Source of the DNA: an uncultured Eudoraea sp. | GTDB lineage: Bacteria > Bacteroidota > Bacteroidia > Flavobacteriales > Flavobacteriaceae | Direction of reading: 5' to 3' | NCBI RefSeq assembly: GCF_947258925.1 | Contig: NZ_CAMYKG010000009.1 | Location: forward strand, 1 to 63,335 | DNA length: 63,335 bases | Part shown: piece after piece, positions 27,120-37,920 of the stretch | Layout of the letters: each line of letters opens with the position of its first letter | How positions within the stretch are numbered: position 1 is the stretch's first letter | Translations under genes and position numbers: made by a program | Notes under the pieces: generated by a model | Seen by the model: the letters and a program-made list of their open reading frames with translations, nothing else | What the model was told of the DNA's origin: nothing | Database searches by the model: none

Positions 27120-30100
27120 ATGAAGTTAATTTCCTCAAAAATCAGGCTTTTTCTTTTGGTTCTTTTTTCTTTTACCTCGCTGACATTCGCTCAAAAAAAA
27201 GGTAATAAAGCAACCACAGCGGCAGCATTTCCGGAAGCATTATATTCAAGCCTCGAATACAGATCCGTGGGCCCTTTTCGTGGAGGGAGATCGGCGGCAG
27301 TGACAGGTGTTCCCGGAGAACCCAATCTTTTTTATTTTGGAGCTGCAGGAGGGGGCGTATGGAAAACTACAGATGGAGGTCGTAGCTGGGAAAATATTTC
27401 AGATGGCTATTTTGGCGGAAGTATAGGTGCTGTGGAAGTAGCTAAAAGTGATCCTAATGTAATATATGTTGGTGGCGGGGAGAAAACCTTACGAGGTAAT
27501 GTTTCTTCTGGTTATGGCGTTTGGAAGACTGAGGATGCCGGGAAGACCTGGAAGTCTGCCGGCCTTAAAAAGAGCAGACATGTTCCACGTATTCGTATAC
27601 ATCCTGATAACCCGGATATTGTTTATGCCGCTGTATTGGGTAATATCTATAAACCGACTAAAGATCGTGGAATTTACAAGAGTACTGATGGTGGAAAGAC
27701 CTGGCGGAAAACTCTTTTTGTTAATGAGCAAGCCGGTGCGGTTGACCTTGTAATGGATCCTAACAACCCAAGAATTCTATTCGCTTCTACATGGCGGGCC
27801 AAAAGAACCCCTCACAGCCTGAGTAGCGGGGGAGATGGCTCAGCTTTATGGAAAAGCACTGATAGTGGAGAAACCTGGAATGAAGTGTCCAAAAATGATG
27901 GTTTCCCTAAGGATACCTTAGGAATTATCGGGGTTACAGTATCTCCAAAAAACTCGGAAAGGATATGGGCTATAGTGGAACATAAAGAAAAGGGAGGTCT
28001 CTATAGAAGTGAAAATGGAGGTAAAGATTGGAAGCAAGTGAATAGTGAAAGAAAACTAAGACAAAGAGCCTGGTACTATACACGTCTCTATGCGGATACA
28101 GAAGACGAGGATGTTGTTTATGTGTTAAATGTTCGCTATCATAAATCAACAGATGGCGGCAAATCTTTCAACACTTTCAATGCCCCCCACGGCGATCACC
28201 ATGACTTATGGATTGCTCCTGAAAACTCAAAACGAATGATTATAGGTGATGATGGAGGGGCGCAGGTATCATATGATGGTGGTGCAACCTGGAGTACCTA
28301 TTATAATCAGCCCACAGCCCAGTTTTATAGGGTGACCACAGATAATGATTTCCCATACCGTATTTACGTAGCCCAACAGGATAATTCAACTATCCGTATC
28401 AAACATAGAAGTGATGGTAGTAGTATTAGTGAAGATGATTGGGAAGAAACCGCTGGAGGTGAATCCGCGCACATTGCTGTAGATCCTTTGAATAATGATA
28501 TTGTTTATGGCGGTAGTTACGGGGGCTTTTTAACCAGGGTTAATCACAAGGCAGGGACTGTTCGTGGGATTAATGTATGGCCGGATAACCCAATGGGCTA
28601 CGGTGCCGAGGGAATGAAATATCGGTTTCAATGGAACTTCCCCATCATTTTTAGCAAACATAATCCAAAGAAATTATACACCTTTTCAAATCATGTACAT
28701 GTAAGTGAAAATGAGGGACAAAGCTGGAAACTTTTGAGTGATGACCTGACGAGAAATGATCCGGATAAACTACGTTCCAGTGGCGGGCCAATTACACAAG
28801 ATAATACGGGTGTTGAATACTATTGCACCATTTTTGCAGCCAATGAAAGTCCTTTGAAAGAGGGCCTGCTTTGGGTAGGAAGTGATGACGGACTAATTCA
28901 TATTACAAGGAACGGAGGTGAAAGTTGGGAAAACATTACACCATCAGAAATGCCTGAGTGGAGTATGATAAACAGCATTGAGCCTTCGGCCTTTGAGGAA
29001 GGAACTTGTTATGTTGCCGCTACGCGCTATAAGTTGGGCGACTTCAAACCTTACCTCTACAAAACTACCGATTATGGAAAAACGTGGTCAAAAATAACGA
29101 ACGGTATAAACAGTGAACATTTTACGCGGGTGCTTCGGGAAGACCCAAAAAGAAAGGGACTGCTATATGCCGGAACTGAAACGGGAATGTATATTAGTTT
29201 TGATGATGGCCAAAACTGGCAGTCTTTCCAACTTAACTTACCGGTAGTTCCTATAACAGATCTTGCTGTCAAAGATGACAATCTGATAGTTGCAACCCAG
29301 GGGCGTAGTTTATGGATTATTGATGACCTAACTGTCTTACATCAGTTGGATCAATCAAAGAAAAACGCATCAACCATTTTGTATAAGCCAAAATCGGCAT
29401 ATAGGACAAAGGGAAGGGCAGCAAAAGAGCCTTCAAAAACTGAAGGCCAAAATCACCCTGCCGGAGTAGTTACTCAGTTTTATTTAAAAGACTGGGATAA
29501 AAAGGACAGTATAGCACTAACGTATATGTCAATGTCTGGTGATACCCTGGCTAGTTTTAGCACCTATAGCGACAAAAAGGATAAGAAATTAAAAGTAAAA
29601 AAGAATGGCAATGTTCATGTCTGGGATACCAGGGGTAAAGGAGCAGAAAAGCTGGAAGGAATGATACTATGGTGGGCAAACCTGGATGGAGCAAAAGCAG
29701 TCCCGGGTTCTTACAAAGTTGCTTTGAACAGAAATGGTACAGACTTGTCAGAGACCTTTACTATTTTGGCTGATCCTAGAGCAGAAGTTTCTGTAAGCGA
29801 TATGCAAAAGCAATATGATTTTATAAGCGATATAAATACAACAGTTGACAAAGCACATCAATCCATAAAGAAAATACGCAAAATCAACGCCCGGTTAGAT
29901 GCTTTTACCAAACAATACGAAGGGAACTCCTCAACTGAAGATTTAGTAAAAAAGGCCAAGGAAATGAAAAAGGATTTTGGGGAGATTGAAAAAGCACTGT
30001 ATCAAACCAAGAACCGAAGCGGCCAGGATCCTTTAAATTTTCCAATCCGTCTTACAAACAAACTGGCACATTTAAACAGTTTGGTCTCTTTAGATGACTT

Positions 30101-30257
30101 TCCTCCCACCGAACAGGACATTGCTGTGAAGAATGAATTGACTCTAAAAATTAATGAGCAGCTAACGTCTTTTGATGCAATGCTTGACCAGGAGATCAAA
30201 GAATTTAATAAAGCCTTTAATGATTTAAATCTGAATTATTTATTCATCGAGAAGTAG
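27120..30257 (+). CDS. Secreted BNR/VPS10-like beta-propeller protein (copy 1)
   Basis: A 1045-residue secreted protein with a signal peptide (MKLISSKIRLFLLVLFSFTSLTFAQ, given in part as MKLISSK..TFAQ). It is built of BNR/sortilin-like repeats: blocks of the form S-x-D-G-G-K-T-W recur (TTDGGRSWENIS, TEDAGKTWKS, STDGGKTWRK, STDSGETWNEV, YDGGATWS, NEGQSWK, RNGGESWENIT, TTDYGKTWSKI, DDGQNWQSF). An N-terminal [15 protein letters not shown] signature marks a large Bacteroidota family. The last ~300 residues are different and include a helical segment (about 900-1000). Often annotated as glycosyl hydrolase, but no catalytic residues are evident; function unknown. It is tandem with a paralogue. Confidence 0.88.
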   Translation: MKLISSKIRLFLLVLFSFTSLTFAQKKGNKATTAAAFPEALYSSLEYRSVGPFRGGRSAAVTGVPGEPNLFYFGAAGGGVWKTTDGGRSWENISDGYFGGSIGAVEVAKSDPNVIYVGGGEKTLRGNVSSGYGVWKTEDAGKTWKSAGLKKSRHVPRIRIHPDNPDIVYAAVLGNIYKPTKDRGIYKSTDGGKTWRKTLFVNEQAGAVDLVMDPNNPRILFASTWRAKRTPHSLSSGGDGSALWKSTDSGETWNEVSKNDGFPKDTLGIIGVTVSPKNSERIWAIVEHKEKGGLYRSENGGKDWKQVNSERKLRQRAWYYTRLYADTEDEDVVYVLNVRYHKSTDGGKSFNTFNAPHGDHHDLWIAPENSKRMIIGDDGGAQVSYDGGATWSTYYNQPTAQFYRVTTDNDFPYRIYVAQQDNSTIRIKHRSDGSSISEDDWEETAGGESAHIAVDPLNNDIVYGGSYGGFLTRVNHKAGTVRGINVWPDNPMGYGAEGMKYRFQWNFPIIFSKHNPKKLYTFSNHVHVSENEGQSWKLLSDDLTRNDPDKLRSSGGPITQDNTGVEYYCTIFAANESPLKEGLLWVGSDDGLIHITRNGGESWENITPSEMPEWSMINSIEPSAFEEGTCYVAATRYKLGDFKPYLYKTTDYGKTWSKITNGINSEHFTRVLREDPKRKGLLYAGTETGMYISFDDGQNWQSFQLNLPVVPITDLAVKDDNLIVATQGRSLWIIDDLTVLHQLDQSKKNASTILYKPKSAYRTKGRAAKEPSKTEGQNHPAGVVTQFYLKDWDKKDSIALTYMSMSGDTLASFSTYSDKKDKKLKVKKNGNVHVWDTRGKGAEKLEGMILWWANLDGAKAVPGSYKVALNRNGTDLSETFTILADPRAEVSVSDMQKQYDFISDINTTVDKAHQSIKKIRKINARLDAFTKQYEGNSSTEDLVKKAKEMKKDFGEIEKALYQTKNRSGQDPLNFPIRLTNKLAHLNSLVSLDDFPPTEQDIAVKNELTLKINEQLTSFDAMLDQEIKEFNKAFNDLNLNYLFIEK

Positions 30258-30281
30258 CTATTTTTAAGATCCTATACCATT

Positions 30282-33200
30282 ATGTTAAAACAAATTTATC
30301 TAGTATTCATTCTTGCATTTACAATAAGTTTGGGCCTTGCCCAGGATGCAGAAACTTATTTTAAACCCCTTAAGTATCGAAATATCGGACCTTTCAGAGG
30401 TGGGAGATCTGTATCAGCCGTTGGGGTTGTTGGAGATCCATTAACCTATTATATGGGCACTACAGGTGGAGGCCTTTGGAAAACTTCGGATGCGGGTCAG
30501 CGCTGGGAAAACATCTCTGATGGCTTTTTTGAAACTGGTTCCGTTGGTGCGGTCGCAGTCTCGGCTTCTCATCCAAATATTGTTTATGTTGGTATGGGTG
30601 AACATGCACCGAGAGGTGTAATGACTTCCTATGGAGATGGGGTTTATAAGTCTATAGATGCCGGGAAGAGCTGGAAGAAGATGGGGTTGAGTAAAACGCA
30701 GCATATTTCCCGAATTGTTATTCATCCGGACAATCCCGATGTTGTTTATGTTGCTGCTCAAGGCGCACTTCATGCACCTACTGAAGAACGGGGAATTTAT
30801 AAATCTTTGGATGGAGGCGAAAGCTGGGAAAAGGTATTATTTGTCAATTCGCTGACAGGTTGTTCTGAACTGTCTATGGACCCTGACACACCCGAAGTAT
30901 TATATGCGGCCATGTGGCATCACCAAAGGAAACCTGATATAGTCATTAGTGGGGGTTCAGGAAGTGGCTTGTACAAATCTGTTGATGGCGGAAGGAATTG
31001 GACAGAATTGCTTGAAGGCTTACCGGAGGAAAAAGGTAAGATGGCCATTGCGGTTAGTCCTGCAAATTCCAATAAAGTTTATGCATTAATCGAAAGTGAT
31101 TCTGATCAGGATAAAGGTGGATTGTTTGTTTCTGAAAATGCTGGAAATAGCTGGACAATGGTTAGCGGTGATAACAGACTGGTTCAACGTGCCTGGTATT
31201 ACATAGAGGTCTTTCCTGATCCTAATAATGAGAATACGGTTTATGTAATGAGTGCTCAGGCTTTACGATCTATTGATGGGGGTAAAACCTGGGAAATGAT
31301 CACCGGTACTCACGGGGATTATCATGATCTCTGGATTAATCCTGATAATTCCAAGAATATGGTTATAGCTAATGACGGGGGAGCAGCTATCAGCTTTAAT
31401 CATGGAAAAACCTGGTCAACACAGGATATTATGCCAACTGCGCAAATTTATCGTATAAGTACCGATAGGCTTTTTCCCTATAACATTTATGGTGGACAAC
31501 AGGATAATACTTCAGTAAAGATTGCAAGTCTTTCTTTGGGCAGAGATGCTATTACAGAAGAAGACTGGACATATGCTGCAGGTGGGGAAAGTGCTTTTCT
31601 GGCTTTTGATCCTGATAATCCCAGGTATGTTATGGGAGGCAATTATTTGGGTACCATAGAAATTCTGGATATGAAGACCAAGTCAGGAACAAAAATCATG
31701 GCCGCGCCCATACAGTATCTAGGAAGAGCGGCAAGGGATATGAAATACCTTTATAATTGGAGTGCCCCCATTATCAGGTCCCAGTATGAAACGGATACTT
31801 TTTACCATTGTGCCCAATTGGTTTTACGAACCAGGGATAAAGGCCTGAATTGGGAAGAGATTTCTCCGGATCTTACCCGTGATATGGACGATAAACAGGG
31901 CAAAGGGGGAGGCCCATATACTGTTGAGGCTGTAGGGGCTGAAAATTATGGAACTATCTCATATATTATTGAATCACCACATGAAAAAGATGTGCTATGG
32001 ACAGGGAGTGATGATGGTTATGTGCATATTACAAGAAATGGAGGAACCAGCTGGGAGAATGTAACGCCTAAAGGTCTTAAAGAGTGTTTAATTAATGCTA
32101 TTGATATTTCTCCGCATGATCCCGCTACAGCTTACATTGCAACTACTCGCTATAAATTTAATGATTACACACCTGCATTGTATAAGACCACAGATTATGG
32201 TAAGAGTTGGACTAATATAAGTGCAGGGATCCCCTATGGTTCCTTTACCAGGGTAGTCAGGGAAGATAGTGCAAGGAAAGACCTCCTTTATGCCGGCACA
32301 GAAAAGGGGATATATATATCCTGGAATGGAGGGGTGTCCTGGCAGTCATTTCAGCTTAATTTGCCTATTGCACCAATTACCGACCTTAAGGTACATCAGG
32401 GTGATCTGATTGTGGCTACTTCGGGAAGATCATTTTGGATATTAGATGACCTGGGAGCACTTAATCAATATGATTTTCAGGATACAGGTCTTAAAATAAT
32501 GCAACCAGAGGATGCATACAATGGTTCATGGGGGAGCCCTATGAGCGGAAATACATCCAGTTTTAAAGGTACGGACCCCTTTAATGGAGTTAACCCTGCT
32601 AACGGAGTGGTGGTGTATTATGAACTACCGGAAATGACTGATTCCACTGAAATATCGTTGGATATTGTAAATGAAAAAGGTGAGCTAATTAGAAAGATAG
32701 GTTCCAAAAAGGATCCAAACTATATAAAACACAATGGGGGTGGACCTCCGCCAGCACCACTGCTTTCTAAAGAAAAAGGATTAAACAGGTTTGTTTGGGA
32801 CATGCGTTATCCCATAATGCCCGGAATTCCCGGAACATATATTGAGGCAAACTTCAGGGGGCATAAGGTACCGCCGGGCACTTATACTTTGAAATTGAAA
32901 TTGGGTGAAAAAAGTGTCAGTACCAAAGCCAGGATAATTGAAACCCTGGGATTTGAAACCCGGGCGGGTCAATATGAGGAATACGATGCCTTTATGAGGG
33001 AAATGGAACAAAATCTCACAGAAATGCACCAGATGGTTAATACACTGTTTAGTGCAAAGACTCAGCTCAAAACCATCCTTGAAGACCTGGAAGATGATGT
33101 ATTAAAGAACGATGGGATGAGATTATTCGATGAATTGGACAAGTGGGATAAGGATATGATTCAACGTAAATCCAAGGCATATGATGATGTAGAGAATTTT

Positions 33201-33416
33201 CCGAATAAATTTACGGCAGAATACCTTTTTCTAATTAATCAATCCAGCAGCGCTATCCCCAGGGTTAATAGCTCATCAATAACACGCAAAAATGAATTAG
33301 ATAAGGAATGGCAGCAATTAAAAACGAAGGGCAATACGTTTTTAAACAAGGATCTCCCGGAATTCAACCAAAGACTGTGGAATGCCGGCATCGGAGCAAT
33401 TCGATATAAAAAATAA
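30282..33416 (+). CDS. Secreted BNR/VPS10-like beta-propeller protein (copy 2)
   Basis: A 1044-residue paralogue of the preceding gene, 24 bases downstream. It has a signal peptide (cleavage near GLAQD), the [16 protein letters not shown] signature and the same series of Asp-box repeats ([74 protein letters not shown]). The C-terminal third contains a glycine/proline-rich [10 protein letters not shown] stretch and an [18 protein letters not shown] block resembling a beta-sandwich, then a helical end. Its stop overlaps the hemJ start (TAATG), so hemJ is translationally coupled. Function unknown. Confidence 0.88.
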   Translation: MLKQIYLVFILAFTISLGLAQDAETYFKPLKYRNIGPFRGGRSVSAVGVVGDPLTYYMGTTGGGLWKTSDAGQRWENISDGFFETGSVGAVAVSASHPNIVYVGMGEHAPRGVMTSYGDGVYKSIDAGKSWKKMGLSKTQHISRIVIHPDNPDVVYVAAQGALHAPTEERGIYKSLDGGESWEKVLFVNSLTGCSELSMDPDTPEVLYAAMWHHQRKPDIVISGGSGSGLYKSVDGGRNWTELLEGLPEEKGKMAIAVSPANSNKVYALIESDSDQDKGGLFVSENAGNSWTMVSGDNRLVQRAWYYIEVFPDPNNENTVYVMSAQALRSIDGGKTWEMITGTHGDYHDLWINPDNSKNMVIANDGGAAISFNHGKTWSTQDIMPTAQIYRISTDRLFPYNIYGGQQDNTSVKIASLSLGRDAITEEDWTYAAGGESAFLAFDPDNPRYVMGGNYLGTIEILDMKTKSGTKIMAAPIQYLGRAARDMKYLYNWSAPIIRSQYETDTFYHCAQLVLRTRDKGLNWEEISPDLTRDMDDKQGKGGGPYTVEAVGAENYGTISYIIESPHEKDVLWTGSDDGYVHITRNGGTSWENVTPKGLKECLINAIDISPHDPATAYIATTRYKFNDYTPALYKTTDYGKSWTNISAGIPYGSFTRVVREDSARKDLLYAGTEKGIYISWNGGVSWQSFQLNLPIAPITDLKVHQGDLIVATSGRSFWILDDLGALNQYDFQDTGLKIMQPEDAYNGSWGSPMSGNTSSFKGTDPFNGVNPANGVVVYYELPEMTDSTEISLDIVNEKGELIRKIGSKKDPNYIKHNGGGPPPAPLLSKEKGLNRFVWDMRYPIMPGIPGTYIEANFRGHKVPPGTYTLKLKLGEKSVSTKARIIETLGFETRAGQYEEYDAFMREMEQNLTEMHQMVNTLFSAKTQLKTILEDLEDDVLKNDGMRLFDELDKWDKDMIQRKSKAYDDVENFPNKFTAEYLFLINQSSSAIPRVNSSSITRKNELDKEWQQLKTKGNTFLNKDLPEFNQRLWNAGIGAIRYKK

Positions 33417-33967
33417 TGGAGGAATATTATAATTACATAAAGGCACTACACCTCATATTTGTAGTTACATGGTTCGCCGGGTTGTTTTACATTCCGAGGT
33501 TATTCATTTATCATATTGAAGCATACGAAAAGCCTTCACCGGAGAAAGAAATCCTTTCAAATCAGTTTAAGTTAATGACAAAGCGGCTGTGGTATATAAT
33601 TACCTGGCCTTCAGCTATTTTGTGTACAATTTTTGCAATTTGGTTACTGCTTTTGATTCCTGCCTGGTTAGAACAACCATGGATGCATATTAAATTGTTT
33701 TTTGTAGTACTACTAATTTTTTATCATATGAAAACACACATGATATATCTTCAATTACAAAGGGATGAAGTAAAATATTCTTCAAACTTTATGCGTATTT
33801 GGAATGAAGGCGCTACTATCATCTTATTTGCAGTCACTTTTCTGGTAATATTGAAGGGAACCTTTAACTGGATATTTGGAGTTTTAGGAATTATTGTCCT
33901 TGGCATCCTACTTATGCTTGGAATACGATTGTACAAAAGGTTTCGGGATAAAAATCCGAATGCTTAA
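33416..33967 (+). CDS. hemJ: Protoporphyrinogen IX oxidase, HemJ family
   Basis: A 183-residue integral membrane protein of the HemJ (UPF0093; often named CopD family) group, which oxidises protoporphyrinogen IX to protoporphyrin IX in bacteria lacking HemG/HemY. The diagnostic first helix reads YIKALHLIFVVTWFAGLFYI with His12, followed by PRLFIYH; four to five hydrophobic helices follow, with the conserved MTKRLWYIITWPSA block. No other protoporphyrinogen oxidase is in the window, so this fills the gap between HemF and HemH. Its ATG shares a base with the preceding stop codon, coupling it to the BNR gene. Length is slightly over the usual 140-180. Confidence 0.88.
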   Translation: MEEYYNYIKALHLIFVVTWFAGLFYIPRLFIYHIEAYEKPSPEKEILSNQFKLMTKRLWYIITWPSAILCTIFAIWLLLLIPAWLEQPWMHIKLFFVVLLIFYHMKTHMIYLQLQRDEVKYSSNFMRIWNEGATIILFAVTFLVILKGTFNWIFGVLGIIVLGILLMLGIRLYKRFRDKNPNA

Positions 33968-34012
33968 TCTTCTTTGATTTGAGGAAATTGATAGGACGCT
34001 TTGGCCTGATTA

Positions 34013-35500
34013 TTGCTATCTTTAAACTCAAATAAGGAGTCCTTGCTTAGAAAGTTATCCCTTAGATCTCGGATTTTTGTAGCTATGATTTTATTGGTGC
34101 TTATTGCATCAGTATTAATAGCCGGGGTTACTATTTATCAATACCGAGAGCAGTCTAAAGACTACCATCAGGTTCGTTTAGAGCGAAAGGAAGGTCAAAT
34201 AAAGCAAAGCATAGCATATACCTTGCAAGAGACTACCTACCCTGTTACAACAGAAAACCTTGCTCTAATATTTAAAGATGAAATTTACAGGATAGCCGAT
34301 GTTCAGAATGTGAATTTTAATATCTACGACTTGAGGGGGAACTTAATCAAGAGTTCTAAACCAAGGTTTCGGAACGATTCTATTTCGCTTCATCTGTCAC
34401 CTGAAATACTTGATATGTTGGCCAACTCCGTACAGAAACGCTACGTTCAGGACGATACCGCTGCAGGAGATAAATATCAGGCTTCTTATACCTATATCAA
34501 TGATGAAAAGTATAAACCTATTGGGATATTAAACCTGCCTTATTTTCAGGATAATTCGTTCAACGATATGGAACTGAGGGAATTTCTTATGCGCCTGGGG
34601 GTGGTCTATCTCTTTATGCTGCTGATTGCGATTGTTTTGGCCTATTTTATTTCAAAATATATTACCCGCTCTTTACAGACGATTTCCGATAAGATAACAC
34701 AGACCAGGCTGACCAAAAGAAACGAAAAAATATTCATTGAAAATCCTGGTCACGAAATAGGAAAACTGATAGATTCCTATAATGAGATGATTGATGAACT
34801 GGAGATTAGCGCGGCGAAACTTGCACGGAGTGAAAGGGAGCAGGCCTGGCGCGAAATGGCGAAGCAGGTAGCTCATGAAATTAAAAACCCTCTTACTCCA
34901 ATGCGATTAAGCGTTCAAAGTTTTGAAAGGAAATTTGACCCTGATGACCCAGATGTGCAAACCAAAGTAAGAGAGTATTCTAAGACTTTGATTCAGCAAA
35001 TAGATACAATGAGCAGTATAGCCTCAGCCTTTTCAAGTTTCGCGGAAATGCCGGCTCAGCAGAATGAAAATATAAATGTTGTAAAAATTGTGAAACTGGC
35101 GTTAGATATTTTCAATGAAAAATACATTCATTTTTTGGCAGATGAAGAAGAAATCATAGCCAGGTTAGACCGTACACAACTAATCAGGGTAATTACCAAT
35201 TTAGTAAAGAATGCCATACAAGCAGTTCCCGAAGTAGAATCGCCAAGAATATTGGTTTCGGTAGTTTCTGAGGAAGATAAAGTAAAGATTTCAGTGGCGG
35301 ACAATGGTGTTGGAATTCAGGATGGTTTTAAGGATAAGGTATTCGAACCTAAATTTACAACCAAGTCCAGCGGAATGGGTTTAGGCCTGGGCATGGTAAA
35401 AAATATTGTTGAAACGTATAACGGCAGTATTAATTTTACATCCCAACCGGGATTAGGGACTGTCTTTACGATTTTATTTCCCAAAGGCATAAAAAATTAA
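34013..35500 (+). CDS. HAMP-domain sensor histidine kinase
   Basis: A 495-residue membrane kinase. Two transmembrane helices (about 20-43 and 195-215) flank a periplasmic sensor of about 150 residues; then come a HAMP linker, an H box (MAKQVAHEIKNPLTPMRLS), an N box (LVKNAIQAVP), a G1 box (VADNGVGI) and a G2 box (GMGLGLGMV). The phospho-acceptor His is in AHEIKNP. No response regulator is adjacent. The start is uncertain: the listed TTG at 34013 precedes a possible -7 element (TATCTTTA, 34017-34024), so the true start may be the TTG at 34043 or the ATG at 34085. Confidence 0.9.
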   Translation: MLSLNSNKESLLRKLSLRSRIFVAMILLVLIASVLIAGVTIYQYREQSKDYHQVRLERKEGQIKQSIAYTLQETTYPVTTENLALIFKDEIYRIADVQNVNFNIYDLRGNLIKSSKPRFRNDSISLHLSPEILDMLANSVQKRYVQDDTAAGDKYQASYTYINDEKYKPIGILNLPYFQDNSFNDMELREFLMRLGVVYLFMLLIAIVLAYFISKYITRSLQTISDKITQTRLTKRNEKIFIENPGHEIGKLIDSYNEMIDELEISAAKLARSEREQAWREMAKQVAHEIKNPLTPMRLSVQSFERKFDPDDPDVQTKVREYSKTLIQQIDTMSSIASAFSSFAEMPAQQNENINVVKIVKLALDIFNEKYIHFLADEEEIIARLDRTQLIRVITNLVKNAIQAVPEVESPRILVSVVSEEDKVKISVADNGVGIQDGFKDKVFEPKFTTKSSGMGLGLGMVKNIVETYNGSINFTSQPGLGTVFTILFPKGIKN

Positions 35501-35514
35501 ACATTATACCCAGT

Positions 35515-36297
35515 ATGAACTTTGAAAACATCCTAGTAGAATACGATGGCCGGTTGGCCACGGTTATTATAAACAGGCCAAAAAAATTAAATGCATTAAA
35601 TAAGGCCACGATCAGGGAGTTGAGTAAGGCATTTAAGGCCCTTGAAAAAGATAAAAATATCAGGGCCATTATACTTACCGGAAGCGGAGAGAAAGCATTT
35701 GTAGCCGGCGCTGACATCTCTGAATTTGCCAATTATTCTGTTAAACAGGGCAAAGAACTTGCTTCTAAAGGACAGCAAAACCTTTTTAACCTGTTGGAAA
35801 ACCTTTCTACACCTGTAATTGCTGCCATTAATGGTTTTGCTCTTGGAGGAGGACTTGAATTGGCCATGGCATGCCATTTCAGACTGGCTAGTGATAATGC
35901 AAAAATGGGCCTGCCTGAGGTTTCACTTGGTGTAATTCCCGGTTATGGGGGTACTCAGCGGCTACCTCAATTAATTGGTAAAGGGAGGGCTATGGAACTT
36001 ATCATGACAGCTGCAATGATCACAGCAGAAAAGGCTTTATCGTATGGTCTTGTTAACTATGTTGTGCCCCAACAAGAGCTTTTATCCCTATCCCGGAAAA
36101 TTGCGGGCAAAATAACGAATAACTCTCCTGTTGCAATTTCTTATGCAATAAAAGCCGTAAATAAGGGTTTTAAGAGTAATGCGAAAGGGTTTGAGACAGA
36201 GATTAATGCATTTGGAAGCTGTTTTGGAACAGCTGATTTTAAAGAAGGTACTACTGCCTTCTTAGAAAAAAGAAAAGCAGACTTTCCGGGAACCTGA
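35515..36297 (+). CDS. Enoyl-CoA hydratase/isomerase family protein
   Basis: A 260-residue crotonase-fold enzyme, probably hydrating short-chain trans-2-enoyl-CoA. The oxyanion-hole blocks AFVAGADISEF and INGFALGGGLELAMACHFRLAS are intact, and the two catalytic glutamates expected of hydratases are present in GGGLELAM and LPEVSLGVIPGYGGTQRL. It lies 14 bases after the histidine kinase and is probably in its transcript. The pairing of hemJ, kinase and crotonase is one I associate with flavobacteria, but I cannot verify it here. Confidence 0.93.
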   Translation: MNFENILVEYDGRLATVIINRPKKLNALNKATIRELSKAFKALEKDKNIRAIILTGSGEKAFVAGADISEFANYSVKQGKELASKGQQNLFNLLENLSTPVIAAINGFALGGGLELAMACHFRLASDNAKMGLPEVSLGVIPGYGGTQRLPQLIGKGRAMELIMTAAMITAEKALSYGLVNYVVPQQELLSLSRKIAGKITNNSPVAISYAIKAVNKGFKSNAKGFETEINAFGSCFGTADFKEGTTAFLEKRKADFPGT

Positions 36298-36321
36298 TGA
36301 GCTTTAAATTGATTATCTAAC

Positions 36322-37872
36322 ATGAAAATTCATTTTATTGTTTTTTTTGCAGTCTTCACTGCAATGTTTGCGTACGGGCAAAAGATGCCTCTTTCCTATG
36401 ATTTTGGAGAAAAGTATAATGACAGATACAAGTATTCCAATTTAGTTTCTATATCTAAAGATGGCCAGGGAGGTACTGTTTTAGTAAGATCCTATTATAC
36501 CGGGATGATATTGAAACCTAAAGGTTATTTTATAGAACACTATAACAAGGATCTGGAACTGATTTCAGAATACAATTACAAATTGAAAGGTCCCGATTTT
36601 ATAGAGGGATTCGTAAAAAACGGACAATTATATTTGCTGTTTTTGAATTATAATCTGGAAACGATGTCCTATGATTATTTAGTGTACCGAAGCCCAATAA
36701 CCGAATTTAATTTTACAGAAGAGAAGTTATTATCCATCAAATCGGATCAGGTACAACAACCATATGACCGCAACTATTATAACAGAAATTTTACCAAAGG
36801 ATTTACAACAACTGCCTTATTCAATGATGACAAAAACGCTTTTATAATTAGTACGCATTTTAAAAAGGGTAAGACAAACAAACATCATATTTATTTGTAT
36901 AACGCTTCACTCAAGAAAGTATTAGAACAAGATTTTTCAAATGAAGTGGAGGATAAAAATTATGCTTTTGAAAACATAGCCGTTTCTCAGGACCTTAATA
37001 GGGCATACATCGTTGGCAAGGCCTATTTTAAGAAAAAAAGATTTAAAGCGCAGGAACGTAAATTTCAGTATGAATTAATAATGCTTTCAAAACAAGGAGC
37101 CCGTATCCAAACCTTTGATGCTCCTGAGAAGTACTCAGAGTCTCTCAAACCTATTTTAAGGAAGGGCAATCTCATATGCGTAGGGTTTTATGCAAACAGG
37201 AAGGATAACAGGTACAATGGAATTGGGTATTTTAAATTAGATCCAATAACTCTTGATGTACAAATAAGAAAGTACAATCCTTTTTCACGCCAATTTATGG
37301 CAGATAAATTTGGTAAAGAGGAAGTAGAACAGGTAAAGAACCTTGTTTTTAAGAATGTGAGTTTTACACAAAATGATGAAATATTATTTAATGCAGAAGA
37401 GTATTTTGTTACCTCTTCCGTACAAGCCAATTCAAGCGGAGGGAGACTGCGCGTAGAACGATTTCATCATAATGACATAGTAAGTGCAAAGCTTAATCTG
37501 AAAGGGGAAATGCTATGGGCAAGAAATATTAATAAATCTGAAGTAACTCAAGGTGATGGTGCCTATGTGTCCTACTGTTCGTATACCAAAAATAACGATA
37601 CTTACTTTTTTATTAGTAGCTCGGCAGAGAACCCTCAGTTACTTAATAATGAACGAATTATTTTCAAACAGGGTCTCAGCAGGAATAGAAATGTATTTGT
37701 AATCCAACTCAACGATCAGGGTAAAATGAGTTATGAAAAAATAATTGATGATAAAGAAGCTCGCTTGCCACTAATGATTTCAAAGCCGCTTATGGATAAC
37801 GACGATAGTGCGGTTCTGTTTTACGCTAAGAGGGGGACAAAGAAACAATTGGTAAACGTCTCCATCAATTAA
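36322..37872 (+). CDS. Exported protein of unknown function
   Basis: A 516-residue protein with a clear signal peptide (MKIHFIVFFAVFTAMFAYG, cleavage near YGQ). I recognise no family. The mature part is rich in alternating hydrophobic/aromatic strands and Tyr/Asn residues, and has periodic strand-like blocks of 45-60 residues (for example KGYFIEHYNKDLELISEYNY, LKKVLEQDFSNE, LKGEMLWARNIN), which hints at a beta-propeller. No catalytic motif is evident. It lies 24 bases after the crotonase gene. Confidence 0.75.
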   Translation: MKIHFIVFFAVFTAMFAYGQKMPLSYDFGEKYNDRYKYSNLVSISKDGQGGTVLVRSYYTGMILKPKGYFIEHYNKDLELISEYNYKLKGPDFIEGFVKNGQLYLLFLNYNLETMSYDYLVYRSPITEFNFTEEKLLSIKSDQVQQPYDRNYYNRNFTKGFTTTALFNDDKNAFIISTHFKKGKTNKHHIYLYNASLKKVLEQDFSNEVEDKNYAFENIAVSQDLNRAYIVGKAYFKKKRFKAQERKFQYELIMLSKQGARIQTFDAPEKYSESLKPILRKGNLICVGFYANRKDNRYNGIGYFKLDPITLDVQIRKYNPFSRQFMADKFGKEEVEQVKNLVFKNVSFTQNDEILFNAEEYFVTSSVQANSSGGRLRVERFHHNDIVSAKLNLKGEMLWARNINKSEVTQGDGAYVSYCSYTKNNDTYFFISSSAENPQLLNNERIIFKQGLSRNRNVFVIQLNDQGKMSYEKIIDDKEARLPLMISKPLMDNDDSAVLFYAKRGTKKQLVNVSIN

Positions 37873-37894
37873 AATAATTGTTTTAATCGGATAA

Positions 37895-37912
37895 TATCCA
37901 TAAATTTGGATA
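37895..37912. promoter_or_regulatory. Inverted repeat overlapping a -7 element upstream of the radical SAM gene
   Basis: TATCCA and TGGATA are perfect 6-base arms around TAAATT. The TAAATTTG at 37901-37908 matches the -7 consensus TAnnTTTG, so the promoter element sits inside the palindrome. This may be an operator; inference. Confidence 0.4.
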
Positions 37913-37920
37913 AAATCCAT

